This document shows, piece by piece, positions 46,064 through 57,936 of a stretch of 64,000 bases of DNA (position 1 is its first letter; every line of letters begins with the position of its first letter). Position numbers and translations under genes: made by a program. Under the pieces are notes generated by a model, which did no database searches, had not been told where the DNA came from, and worked only from the letters and a program-made list of their open reading frames with translations. Source of the DNA: Tetragonia tetragonoides (Eukaryota; Streptophyta; Magnoliopsida; Caryophyllales; Aizoaceae); contig CM076146.1 in assembly GCA_038025085.1 (NCBI GenBank), forward strand, positions 24,684,501-24,748,500, in the 5' to 3' direction.

Positions 46064-47420
46064 TACTTTTTTTTTTTCTCTTCCAAAGGTTGCTTGATTG
46101 TATAAAAAAAAATTCAAAAAATACAAGCATACAACCTAGAGAAAGCTAACTTGGGAGAAGTCCTCCGGAAGCATGGAGCCTACAAAGGAGGAGCTTGCCG
46201 CCCAAGCTGCAAACGAGTGCGCTACTAAATTGCGAGTTCTAGGAGTGAAGCAAATATTTACATCAAGGGAGACTAACAGCTTTGAGCATTCTGTCATGAT
46301 CTAATTGAGCTTCCAGGAGAACAGAGCGCCATGTTTGATGTCATTGACCCAGCCCCGTCCCTGATATTTTAGGAGCCGTACGGCAAAATGAAAATAAGGG
46401 CCCCTAATATATCAATATAATAACTTGTTTTACCTAAGAAAAAACATATATGTAAAAAAAATATCAAGTGCAAAAAGGAAAAATGGTAGTAATGTCGCAT
46501 GTTCGACCCTATAGTCAAAACGACACCACCTTTGTTTCAAATTTTTCTTTCCATTCAATTTTTTGAGGTAAAGTTTGATTATAAATTTTGACCATTAATC
46601 TATAAAAAGTATAAATATCTACAAAGTAAAAATACTCTCATATTAGATTAATTTCAAATCATTTATTTAGAATTTTCATATTTATAGAATTGTACATAAT
46701 TATCTATGGTCAATATGTCAGTTTGGAGGTCGTGAAAAGTCAAATGAAAACAAGAGTAAGGAAAGGAAGGAGTAGTACATAACTATATATCATAAATATC
46801 GCCTACTCAAAAAAAAAATTATAACACTGAAAGAAATTGTTGTAATTTCGGCCTTCTTTTAGGGTCTGTATGACTCACTAATAGAGAACAATATTGGTAT
46901 TAACAAAACGAAATAAAGTGGTATGCATAAACAAATTTCATAACAATAAAAAAGTTGTTTACTTACTAGATTTTCAAATTTCATAACGGAAATGTAGTGA
47001 TAGTTGGTATAAAACAGCCTAGTCATAAGAAAAGGAATGGGGAAGAAAAAAGCCAATAGAAATAAAATGCCAACACTGGAAATCGAACACCGGCAAGGGG
47101 ACAAATTACCTCCGCTACGCATTCACGCATGTATTCTATATTGCAGCAATTAATATATAAATATTTTTCTGAATTTAAGGGCCTTTTCTAACGATGGGCC
47201 CTTGACGGTCGCACCTCTTGCTATCCACCTAAGGGCTAAGACGGCCCTGCATTGACCACCACTTGAGCATCACTAAACAGTGGGACATGTCTAATATATT
47301 CTTGTGTTCATAAACATCAAGGCTTCAAAAATTGCCCTCGCTTCAGCTTCACAAGGATCACAAGAGGCTGTGTGGTTAGCACCTACTTCAATCAGGTTGC
47401 CTTCATGATCCATATGAATC
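46064..47420 (-). mobile_element. LINE 3' fragment (RNase H) split by a hAT element
   Basis: On the minus strand, 47250-47420 encodes the start of an RVT_3-type RNase H (WIHMDHEGNLIEVGANHTA, then EAEARAIFEAL). 46150-46349 encodes its end (TECSKLLVSLDVNICFTPR, then NLVAHSFAAWAA). The two parts are separated by the hAT element at 46350-47249. Stops are present in both. Poly-A is seen as poly-T at 46064-46078. Confidence 0.75.
46350..47249. mobile_element. Non-autonomous hAT element with exact 8-bp duplication
   Basis: The ends read CAGCCCCGTCC and, inverted, CAGGGCCGTCTTAG, the CAGGGCCG-type hAT terminus. CATTGACC flanks both sides (46342-46349 and 47250-47257). The 900-bp interior encodes no transposase. 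Inner subterminal AGGAGCC/GGGCCC motifs are also inverted. Confidence 0.85.
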
Positions 47421-48112
47421 CATAATGACTGATATAGCTCTTAACCCAATTATTTTTTTTGCTCATCATAAAGGAATGTGTGAGTCAATGGAGATCGAGT
47501 CACCTCCTGTTAAGTCATGTCAGATTTTCATGTTTGACAACGAACATATCAGACTAACTGAACAACCAGTTCAAGCATTGTCCCATCAACGTAGCACGAT
47601 CAAGAGGTAAGTATAGTTCCTAGAGGCATATACAAGACATGAGGGGATGGAAAATTAAACCTATAACCTCGCTTTATCAAACCACTTGAAAGTAAGGTAA
47701 TGGAATCACTTGACCACCACCATTAATGGTGCTTTTAAACTACTTTGAGTAGCTATTCAAAACTTTGTTGGAATTTGAAAGGAGTGATATAGCTTCCACG
47801 AAATCTGACAAAGAAGACCAGTTTTCTTTCATATGTGTCTAGTCCGTCTACTAACGAATTTGAGCCCAAGTATAGCAAGAATGTCCGCTTGGTGACAATC
47901 TTGCAAGTCAATTCATTAAAAGCCCAACAACCGGCCAGTCACTTATGAATTTCTTTACAATAACTTGTGTGGATTTACTCTATACTATAGTGGACCATTT
48001 GTCTAATTTTTTTAATTAAATATACCCTCAATGTTTCTAAACATTTCTATTAGAAAATATTAGAATAATATTCCCTAATAATTTCAACTAGTATTTTTGG
48101 TTCATGATGGAC
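47421..48112. other. Spacer
   Basis: No gene seen. Short SINE-like motifs near 47650-47700 are too weak to call. Confidence 0.4.
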
Positions 48113-48115
48113 TAA

Positions 48116-48427
48116 GGATCTGTTCTCTCCAACTGAAAAACGTTTATATTTATTACTGAAAATTTCTTTTTGTTGAACTTTGTTGAACTTATAATTTGTT
48201 GAAATTTATTTAACTTTATTTAACTTTGTTGAACTTTGTTGAACTTTGTTTATTTTTGTTGAATCTTGTTGATTCAAGTGTTTTTTATAACTAGTTTGTA
48301 TATTGGATTGTTTAACTTTGTTCAACATTGTTTAACTTTATTTAACTTTGTTGAAGTTTGGTGAAGTTCATTGAAATTTGTTCAAGTTTGCTGAAATAAA
48401 CAGAAATAAGTTGGGGAGAACAGACCC
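48116..48427. mobile_element. Tourist-like MITE with internal GTTGAACTTT repeats
   Basis: The ends GGATCTGTTCTCTCCAACT and, inverted, GGGTCTGTTCTCCCCAACT match at 17 of 19. TAA flanks both sides (48113-48115 and 48428-48430). The interior is a run of degenerate GTTGAACTTT units (about 48180-48360). 312 bp, no coding capacity. Confidence 0.75.
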
Positions 48428-48430
48428 TAA

Positions 48431-49400
48431 GTCCGCACAATACATACTAGAATTTCTTTATCATAAACATTTATTTATTTATTTGTTTCATAACCTAGTT
48501 AGCTTCATGCGTTCTCTACATTACCTTAACATATTGTTAACCATAGTCGTCAATGACCATATGTATATTTTTGTTGCTACTTGTAAGTTGTAATTTTCTC
48601 AAGTCGACTTTTTAGGCGGCTTAAATTAATTTGATGAATAAATGATGATATGTGCTCCCTGGAGTAACTTAATATAACATGTATGTCTCAGCCTGCCTTC
48701 AAACTACGATTGCCTCGAAACTTCTTATGATATGTAATTATGTAGCATTCCTTTATATAATCAAATCACTCAATCGGTATCTTTTACTCCTCCCCTTCTA
48801 ATTTTTAAATGCTTTTGACCGGTAGTAAAATTGACCCTGAGGTAGTATGATTTTATGGCAAATATCGTGAATTCAATTCCTACTAATCGATCTCTTGATT
48901 GAGTTTATGTGTAACTTTACCTTGTTGGCTTAACTGATTTTTATGGTTGGCGGACTATTACACACACTCGGTAATTATACAATACACATTCTAATTGAGA
49001 GTAATAGTTGCGGGTTACTCGTATCAAAAGATAAAATAAAAACATGTTGATATCCTAGCAAAAACTTATTATTTATAACTGAAAAATAAAGGATGAACTC
49101 ATATTTTCTCACTTGTTCCAAATAATTACCTAGGTTTAAGTTTCATTTCCAACAAAATTGCAGACTTCCTTAATTCAAAACAAAAGCCATATATAACATG
49201 TACAATATATAGAAATCAAATTCAAGTGAAAACGACATACTTGAGAATATAAGAAGGTAAAACTACACCCAAATCCTACTAAAATTTATATAGATTGAGG
49301 TAATTACCTCTTATTATAAAAACCAAGTAAATATCGTTACTTTTTTTTTATTTTTTTTTATTGAACTCTTATTTCATCATCCCACATTATTTTAATTGTA
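48431..49400. other. AT-rich spacer
   Basis: A weak SINE-like segment (GTGAATTCAATTCC near 48868) is the only structure noticed. No gene seen. Confidence 0.4.
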
Positions 49401-49402
49401 AA

Positions 49403-49407
<5 letters not shown>

Positions 49408-49437
<30 letters not shown>
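49408..49437. repeat. (AT)n microsatellite
   Basis: About 30 bp of AT repeats next to the presumed edge of the Helitron-like segment. Confidence 0.9.
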
Positions 49438-49441
<4 letters not shown>

Positions 49442-51151
49442 GGTATAAGCGCTGGTGAGGTGACAAGTGTCACGTTTTAATTGGTTATTTTTTATTTTTT
49501 TTGTTTAATTATTGTCACTAATGATTTGTCATAAATAAATATCCTATAATAATTGCTAGAAATTGTTCATATTTCTTATTTTTCTTTAAAAAATTAAATA
49601 AAATTAATATAATCTAAAATGACATAAATGTAATGCTTTAATGACATTGATTTGACAATTAGTTAATTTCTGTTTTTTATTCAAGAAAATAAAAAAAACC
49701 TGAATTAAATATATTTATAAAAGAAGTGTTATATACTTGTTTTTGTTATATAGTTGTGGTAATAAGCACAGGTAACTACAAGTGTCACATTTTAATAAAT
49801 TCTAATTTTTTTTTTTTCTTTAGATGATGAGTCGTCACAAATTTTTTTCCCCATCGAAAGAAGGTTAATCTTTCAACTTCTTATTAGCAAAATACACATT
49901 AAGGGACAATGAGATCAAACGGTTGTTGAGTAATAACAAAAATTATATTAATTGGTATAAGCGTCGGTTACGTGAAAATTTACTAATATTTCGTGGGGAT
50001 AAAAGTCGCTAATATGACAAGGTAAACATGTTTAATTTGAGGCGGTAAAACTCATATGAGTATAAATAATGAAAAATTAATAATAACCAAAAACTCATTT
50101 GAGGCGGCAGAGTTTTTGTTAAAAAAAAAAATAAAAGCATTAATTAGTGCCAGTAGATTAAAAATTATTAAATTTTATTTTTACAAAATAATATTTTAAT
50201 TTTTATTTTAGAATGAAATAGATTTTAAACATTTTAATTTTTGCATTGAGTTTTGGATAAGATCGTAGGTAACGTTCACTGTCAAGTAATTGTTGGTTAT
50301 TTTTTAGTTTTTTTTTTTTTTTTGTTATGTAGAGTAATGAGTTGTGATTAATAAATATCATATAATAATCGCTATGGGTCGTTCATCTTACTTAATGCAA
50401 TCTAAAATAAATATCATATAAATATTTTAACGTTTTCAATTGTTAACTAATTAGCAAATGTAGGGACGGAAGATTTGACTATTAGTTGTTTATAATAAAT
50501 TCTATTTGCATTCAAAAAACAAAATATAATTAGGTATAGATGATGAATATTTGTGGGAATAGATGCACGCAGTATAATAAGGGCTACATAGTTGTGGGTA
50601 TAAGCGTTGGTAACTATAAGTATCACATCTTGATCAACCTTTTTTTTTTTTTTTTTTTTTTTTGAGAAGGTGACTGGTTAGTCCTCCCAATTTATTATAT
50701 CCGTTCGAATGAAAGTTAGACTTTCAACTTTTAAATTCTAATTAGCGAAAGACACAGTAATGGACAATTAGAACGGATCAAACCGGTTAAGGGTATAATC
50801 ACCCGTTTAACATGTCACTAAAATTTCAAGGATATGAAAAATCAAATAAAGTGACAAGCAGGGTCACATTTAGAGTGACAATTTGTTAGGTTATATATAT
50901 GTGAGGTACAACGTAAAATGGCAGGTTAGGTGATTAGTAATTAATAGATATTATTATTTTATTATTTTTAGGAGATATAGATATTTTTGGAGATAACCTA
51001 ACTAATTATGACACATAACATTTTGATCTGTCACCATTTTCATTCAGATATATATTTGTATTATTTAAAAAATTATGAAAAAATATATTTAAGCGTATTA
51101 AAAGTATAGTAATAAAATGATAGTCCGTACGTAGCACGGGTAACCTCCTAG
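49438..51151 (+). mobile_element. Helitron-like element with degenerate tandem repeats
   Basis: The right end carries a hairpin (CCGTACGTAGCACGG, 51125-51139), then CTAG at 51148-51151 followed by T. The body holds several degenerate repeats beginning GGGTATAAGCG...GGTAACTA-AAGTGTCAC at about 49440, 49753, 49952, 50256 and 50596. The 5' TC end is not resolved; the left limit is the first repeat. No Rep/helicase is encoded. Confidence 0.45.
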
Positions 51152-51307
51152 TAATAACAAGAAGATTGAGATGTAATTTTGTCATCGATGTTTCAATTTG
51201 TTTTGGAGCTCATTAATTAAGCCGATGAGGTTATTCGTTAACCAATATTGATAGTGACCGATTATTGTAAACTATCAATGACCTCGATCTTCAAATGCTA
51301 TTATAAT

Positions 51308-51961
51308 TAGGATTGTTCATTATCCGGTCTGAACCGAAATTTTAGACCGAATCGGACCGGAAAAACCAGACCTGGATGATTCCGGTTCAGATTTAGGACC
51401 GCGCAAAACGACGATCCCGATTCCGGTCTTTTCCGATTCAAAAGGAATATCACGGTTCAGACCGGAATAGACCGGAATCTTAATTTTACAAAAAAAAAAT
51501 AAAATTTGAGAATTATCTCGGTGAGAGTGAGACACAGACTTGAGAGAGTGAGAGTTAGGGCTTTATTTTTCATTTCACGCCTCTCTCTCTTGCTCTTCTC
51601 TCTTCTCTCTCTCCTCGTTCCTTCTCTCTTCACTCCATCTCTCTTGTCTTTTCACGCCGTCCGGCGTCCGCCGTCCACCACCGTCTCACCTGCAGCCCTG
51701 CACACTGCACCATCATCTCATATTCTCACCTTCTCACGAGTCACGGGCAGCGCCACAGCGGCTGTCGCGCCTTCCATCAGCGGCTACCGCGCCTGGCCGC
51801 CTGCCATCAGCGGCTACCGTGCCTGGCCGCCTGCCATCAGCGGCTTCTCAGTGCTCACGGTAGTCACGGCCTCAGCCCCCACGAGCCCACGACCACCCAG
51901 ACCTAGACAGCCAGACCACTCAGGCACTCACTACTTAGGCTGGCGGCCTGGCGCTGCACAC

Positions 51962-52009
<48 letters not shown>

Positions 52010-52187
52010 AAAAGTGGAAAATAAATTCCGGTCTTAAACCGGACCGGAGCTGAAAATTCAGGTTCGGTTCAGGTTTAAACCGGAATTAAACCGGTTCAGG
52101 TTCAGGTTTTAGGTTTTGGGTGATTCAGGATCCAATTTTTTCCGATTTCGATCTATTCCGATTCCAGTTTGAACCGGTGTTCACCCC
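51308..52187. mobile_element. Non-autonomous DNA element carrying a GC-rich leader-like segment
   Basis: Both flanks are full of CCGGTCTGAACCG-type motifs in opposite orientation. The left tip TAGGATTGTTCAT and the inverted right tip TTTGGGGTGAACACC resemble hAT-type ends. The interior has a CT-rich leader-like stretch, GC-rich sequence and a poly-T tract of about 40. A 30-bp unit starting CCATCAGCGGCTACCG repeats at 51774-51803 and 51804-51833, then partially. No clear target duplication. Confidence 0.55.
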
Positions 52188-53077
52188 AAATAGGTCACTA
52201 ATTTTCTTTTCAACCAAGCTTTTAGCTACTATATATTGCCAACTTATTATCGCTCACTATCAATATTTAACGATTGATATCGACTATTAGATTTAGATCA
52301 ATTGCTGACCGATCTCGATAATAATCCTTGTGGATTTTTATCGTGGAAGTTGGGATTACTCATGTATATATATTTGCAAAGTTAGGTTTATTTTCATAAA
52401 AACAATCAAAGTGTGAAAATTCAGTGAAGTTCACGCAAAAAAGATAACTTGATCTGTGAATTTTCAAATTTTATGAAAATAAACAATTCAACTTAAAATA
52501 GGATTAGTTAGACACCCTAATTAAAATTAATACAGATACTTATCATTATACCTAACTTTTCTTTAATTTCTAGATATTCCATTATCGACTCATACGAATC
52601 CACAATCAATATAATGTATCATGATGTTACTCAAAGAAATGAACATCTCAATCTAATAGAGGCAGGTGCATTAGTTGACAATAAACAATGTCCACTAGTT
52701 GCTAAAAGCTTATTCACAAGCCAAGACAAGACATGTTCAAGGGACAAAGCAACAAATTCAGCTTAAACTAGTTACAATTTTATTTATTTATTTTGGTTAC
52801 AAAACTAGTTACAATTTACTATATATATAATTCACACATCTTACACCAAGATGTAGCCAAACAATCAACAAATGAATGAAATAATAGGATTTTTACATGT
52901 ACCTACTACGCCCCATATAAGGACCGATATGATGAATATCAAAATAAATGCCGCCATGTTCTGTTGTAGTGATTATCGACTATCGTAACGTATACAAACA
53001 AACGACCACACGACGATCCAAGTACGAGTATATTATCTGTGATCAATATCGCTCGATCGTCCTTGAGCGATGGCAAG
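52188..53077. other. Spacer with an orphan CACTA-type end
   Basis: The sequence to 52971 ends ATGCCGCCATGTTCTGTTGTAGTG-like (CTGTTGTAGTG at 52961-52971), an inverted CACTACAACAG terminus. No partner end seen. The rest is AT-rich; the part next to 53078 is probably VQ-gene 3' UTR. Confidence 0.4.
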
Positions 53078-53506
53078 TTAAAAAAAATCGATACCAGTTG
53101 GTGTGTAAAGCGGGATGTCACTCATATACTCGATCTTGGGTGGATTAAACAACACCATTGCAGGAGAAACCACTTGATCGTAACACCTAGTAGGTAGTCT
53201 ACCCATATGATTTTTAGTGTCGATAAAGTTGGAGGGCGAATTGTTGATCCTGTTTTGTTTACTGCTACTAGGAGATTGACCAGTAAGTCTTTGGACCAAA
53301 GCCATGAAATCTTGAGGTTTTGTGTGAATAATCTCCGGAGATCGAAGGTAAATAATTACGGGATCATTTGGATAAGATGGCATTATATTGATGTATAATG
53401 GAGAAGGGCGAAGGCCTTGTATGGTGGATTTTGTGGTAGAGATAGTGTTGGTGTATTCTCTCTTACAGTAGTTTAGATTATGGTTCATGGATCTTGTGGG
53501 GTTCAT
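53078..53506 (-). CDS. VQ-motif protein (MKS1-like)
   Basis: An intronless minus-strand frame of 142 aa runs from ATG at 53504-53506 to TAA at 53078-53080. The FxxxVQxLTG core reads FMALVQRLTG (about residues 67-76). It is preceded by PVIIYLRSPEIIHTKPQD and, further N-terminal, GLRPSPLYI, which together match the MKS1/VQ8/VQ20 branch. Family knowledge: VQ proteins are plant nuclear cofactors that bind WRKY factors, and MKS1-type members also contact MAP kinase 4. After the motif comes a Ser/Asn-rich stretch and a C-terminal region around PAMVLFNPP. Single-exon structure and size are usual. No defect seen. Confidence 0.88.
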   Translation of the reverse strand: MNPTRSMNHNLNYCKREYTNTISTTKSTIQGLRPSPLYINIMPSYPNDPVIIYLRSPEIIHTKPQDFMALVQRLTGQSPSSSKQNRINNSPSNFIDTKNHMGRLPTRCYDQVVSPAMVLFNPPKIEYMSDIPLYTPTGIDFF

Positions 53507-55470
53507 GGTGTGTTCTAAAGATTAAGAGAGCAAGATATTGATAGGTAAATTGATAGATGAAGACATTATTCATCAAGTATACATATAGAGAAGTTGTTGG
53601 GTGTAGATTGTAACAAAGATGGTGAGAGCCCACATTTTTGACTTTTGACTATTGATGGCCATTTAGGATGTTCATTGTTCAAAAAGCACAAGGTTCAAAG
53701 GGCTTTTTTAAATTAGTAGTTGTGTGCAACTTGCCAATTTTAGTATAAAAGTATCCAAAAGAACCAATTTTGTTCTCTAAATCCAGCCAATAAACTAGAC
53801 TATACTTTATCTTCATTCTTATTACTTAGACCGGGATCCATATAGTTGTACAGACCCAATAAGAAAATGCATTGAAGAAAAAAAAAATGGACTAAAAAAT
53901 ATGAAACTCAAAATCAAACTATAACTAAGAAAACTATTCGAGTGTACGTTTTGTTTTAGTCACAGATTTATTTTTTTCATGGTATAATTTTATTGGATTC
54001 ACACAAGTATTTAGACTCTCGTAGTTTAGGCAATAATTTGTGCCTAAATAATTGTGACTACATAATTTGTTGTGTACGTGTTTAGCATTAAAATGAAAAG
54101 TTTGTCACAATCATCTAATAATTGTTTGTCTGTATAATTAGTTCATAACTTCTTGATTGAACACTGAGGCTGTACACAAAGTTAGTTTTTGTGGAGACCT
54201 GATATGAAAACTCTACTAAAGTTCGGGAGTGTTTGGCCAAACTTCGTCAAATTTCAGCTTGTACTGCTTATTTCTCTCACATTCTCCCCACTCCACCATG
54301 AAATTCAGTTTCTTAGAAGCTGAAAATAGCCCCTAAAGAAATTAGAAGTAGAAATTTTGATTTGGAGCTTCTATTTTTGGCCACCTTGAAGAGGTATTTT
54401 CAACTTCTTATTAAAAGCTGAATTTGGTGATAAAAGGGGCAAATGTGAGGAAAATAAAAGAGATAAGCTGAGATTTGTAAGAGATTAGCTGAATACCCTC
54501 TATCTGGATTATCATCCCTCGATCGAGCGAGGGTCATCTTAGATGATTGTCACTACATCATCTGTTGATGTGAATTATATCTCCACCAATCTAGTGCAAT
54601 AGATAGCTAGTGAATAATACTGAATAGACAACCCAGAAATTGGCATACCTTAGACAATAATTGTGACAATAATGTCAATGTTGCATTTCCTCTATACATA
54701 CATGTTCACATCAGGGTATCGATATTTATCGTCGATCATAGTAACTACTTTTCGCGTTTAACTTATAGTAACTCAAAGAACGGAACAACTGACCAAGAGA
54801 TTATTTAAGGCTGCTTCGTGCGTGTATATGATATAATATATATGGAACCTTAATACTACAAGGCGGGCGTCAAGCGTGATAGTAAAACAACAAACAATGC
54901 TGAGGACTGGACGACATAGATCCAGTCTTACACACGTGCACACACCTTGAATGGATATATTGGACATGTTGCGTTGCTTCGGCGGCCTTTGGAAAACATG
55001 CCATGGAAAAAGTTAAATTTTTATTTTTTTAAATTGCGTTTGACTTTCAAACATTTATGAATAACGTTTACGTAAAAATTTGAAATCTATTCCCACCAAA
55101 TAAAAAAAAAAAAAACTCCAACTAGTCAACGGCCCAGGGGAAAATATTCTAGGTTTTCGGTTTGCTCGTCCTTTGTTGGTTGGACTTGGTAATTTGGGAT
55201 AGACATCTTCGGCCTTCACACCTTGACATGGATGATTAGGGTTAGAAGGGTTGCTTTTGAATCGAATTATCCAAATTTCGGGTTAATTATGATCCTTATT
55301 TATGAAGTTTTTGAATTTTGTAGTCACAACAACTAGCCAAGCCATTACAGCTCTGCAGATGCTAGCTAAGAGAAAACAAGAACCACTCCGACCTCGTTAT
55401 TAGCGATGTACACATGTAGGACATGGACTGCTTTAAGCTGTTTGAGTTTCTGGGACTTGAAATGGACTTA
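53507..55470. other. VQ upstream region and spacer
   Basis: Includes the promoter of the VQ gene (leader-like sequence to about 53600). A GTTTGGCCAAACT motif near 54230 resembles one end of a MITE; no partner found. No other gene seen. Confidence 0.4.
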
Positions 55471-55478
55471 CCTGTCAT

Positions 55479-56176
55479 TAGAGCTGGGCATCTAGGCGGA
55501 TCGAGGCTGGTCGGCCCATTTATTAAATGGGCCGGGTTGGGTCAGGTCAGACCAAACCATAAGCGGGTCGGGTCATGCCAAACTATAAGCGGGTCGGGGC
55601 GGGTCAACCCATTCTGGCCTTTTTTTTTTTTTTTTTTTTTTTTGCATATGTGTAATGATCGAACAATCTGTTGGATTTTCTTTTTTGGCGGGTCAACCCA
55701 CAAATTAAATTAAGGTAAAATATAAGCAAAGAACTCTATCTACTACCTCTTCAATTCATAGCTGCCTTTTATTTTATTATGTTAAAATACAGTAACTACT
55801 AGACATCTAAACTTAACATTTACACTTCAATAGCACCAACTGAAACACCATGGCAAACTAATTTGAGGACATCTACTTTTTTTATTGATGCTTGTGCCGT
55901 GCTCTGCTCTTGACCCACTGAGAGGAGACTAGGAGAGAGAGAGTGAGAGACGTACTAAGAGTTTGAGAGGAGAGAGAGACTGAGAGGAAAACTAGCGGTT
56001 ATTTACATTTTTTTTTTACTTTTGACCTGTTTTTGATCCGCGCTGACCCGCTTTATTTTTTAAGTGGGTTTGGCCCATATTGACCCGCCCAAGTACCGAA
56101 TTAAATGTCATGTACCCACTTAAAAGCGGATCGGGTCGGGCTGGCATGCGGGTCCCCGTCCACTTATCCAGCTCTA
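55479..56176. mobile_element. Non-autonomous hAT element with perfect 8-bp duplication
   Basis: The ends TAGAGCTGG (55479-55487) and CCAGCTCTA (56168-56176) are exact inverted copies. CCTGTCAT flanks both sides (55471-55478 and 56177-56184). The interior is rich in GGGTCGGGTC/GACCCGC motifs, holds a poly-T tract of about 23 and a GAGAGA stretch, and encodes nothing recognisable. 698 bp. Confidence 0.9.
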
Positions 56177-56342
56177 CCTGTCATAAGTAAGCTCGGAAAA
56201 TCATTTCCATTCTTTACTTTTTTTTTTTTTGATCCTAGGGACCAGAGAAATTTCACTTATAAAAGGCCAAACGGCATCTACAAAGATAAATTTCTCTAAA
56301 CAAGTACAAATCTAAAATTATAACATGCAAAATGAAAAAACC

Positions 56343-56935
56343 ATAGCTCCTTTTCCTCTTTGACTCATATTGGAGTTGTCGGTGGTTAGCCCCTCCATTA
56401 TTGTTTCTTTGCTTTCGTTCTAATTTTTTAGTTTTATTTTCTTTATGGTTACTAATAAACTCTCCTTTGGTGAGAGATTGTGCAGTTCTCTGCGTTCATC
56501 AGAGGATCGTGGAATTTGTGTTTGGGGTTCGGTTTGATGAATCAAGAAGACAAGTTCAATATATTATGCCAAGAGAATTTGTTCTTCCAAATAGCTGCAG
56601 CACGTTTTGTGCTTACCTTCGATCGTAGGGAAAAGACGGTGGCCTCCCATTTACTGTATAGCATATTTTTTGCTATATCATGGCATTGTCAATTATCGAC
56701 GAAACCGAGCTAGAACCAATTTCTAGCAGTGGTGTTTGGATTGGTAGTCCCCTCATCAACGGAGCTAATCAAGACCCCGATTTCAAGCAGTGATGGTGGG
56801 AGTCATTTTTATCTTATTATATTAGATTTATACTTGCTTAGGTTAGATCTATTTTTGTTTAGAGATATTCATCGTTGTAAATGTCGAATGGCTTTTTATT
56901 AATGAATGAGTTCTCTTTTCTTCATTAAAAAAAAA
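56343..56935 (+). mobile_element. Poly-A retroposon, copy 2
   Basis: Aligns along nearly its whole length with 11.5-12.1 kb (shared blocks such as AATAGCTGCAGCACGTTT and TTTCAAGCAGTGAT) and ends in an A-run at 56927-56935. A possible 13-nt duplication (CAAAATGAAAAAA / CAAAAAGAATAAC, about 10 of 13) is weak. The copies differ at many positions, so they are old and independent insertions. Confidence 0.7.
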
Positions 56936-57092
56936 CACAAAAAGAATAACAAGACATTATATAAACACAAAATAACTACCTACTCCATAAAAAATAACCT
57001 ATTATTAAAGGGTAAAAGACAACCGACTCATATATTAATATATCTTATTTTAGTATAGCTAATTAATAGCCCATTTTTCTAAATAACTTATA

Positions 57093-57425
57093 AGCTAAGT
57101 GACTCTTATTGCCTGTATAGTGACCATTGAACTGATATAAGTGATCTTGTGATATACAGTGATAATTATTATTTTTTTGTTAATGTATGCCTATTAAATA
57201 TACGATTTTTTGATTTTTTTTCTCCCCAAATAACTTAGAAGTGACACTTATTGTCTATATAGTGACCATTGAACTCATATAAGTGATCTTCTAATATACT
57301 CTAGCAATTTTCTTTTTGTTAATGTATAATAGGATTATTTGAAATTTTATTTTCCCAAATAATTTAGAAGTGACATTAATTGACAATATAGTGATCATTA
57401 AATTTATATAATTTAAGTGACCCTC
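57093..57425. repeat. Degenerate tandem repeat, about 130-bp period, three copies
   Basis: Units beginning CAAATAACTTAGAAGTGAC and containing TATAGTGACCATTGAACT and TATAAGTGATCTT occur near 57093, 57225 and 57356, the last partial. No coding capacity. Confidence 0.7.
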
Positions 57426-57683
57426 ATGGAACAAATATATGAAAATAGAAATATATTTTTATTTCGTCAATAGTTATATATTGATTAATAACTAAAAGCT
57501 AAACCACCAAAAAAATAAAAATGAAAGGAAACACATAAATAAAATAAAGCAGAGTAGTCACTAAAGAAAGAAGAAATAATCAAATAAGGTCAAAGAGAAG
57601 AAAAAAAAAGGTTTAGATCATCATTATTGTGTCACCATCATCATCAACAACAAAATTGGCAAAAAACTAGGGAAATGCTAGAC

Positions 57684-57834
57684 TTACACATGGTGTAATA
57701 TACACCAATGTGTTTTGAGTATATCTCTCTCCTCTACCCCACATCCCAACCACCCCCATGAAATCCAAAAGGGCCCATGGAGGAGGAGAGAGATAGACAC
57801 ATAAACACATTAGTGTATATTACACCATGTGTAA
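57684..57834. mobile_element. MITE with 32-bp terminal inverted repeats
   Basis: The arms starting TTACACATGGTGTAATATAC at both ends match over 32 bp with one mismatch. 151 bp in all. No target duplication is clear. It sits next to, or inside, the LTR of the following copia fragment. Confidence 0.75.
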
Positions 57835-57936
57835 ACCAATTGGACAATAATGAGAATAATTGGCTCAACCCTAATACGGGAGCCCATATATAGAGAACGA
57901 TAAATTACAAAATTACATTTAGGTCCTTAATCCCTA

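Noticed and set aside
48180..48360. Regular short repeats considered as a CRISPR-like array
   Set aside because: Units are contiguous and degenerate without spacers; plant MITE context.
51506..52009. 167-codon frame in the 51.3-kb element
   Set aside because: CT-rich leader and poly-T are translated; no domain. Described as part of the element, not as a gene.
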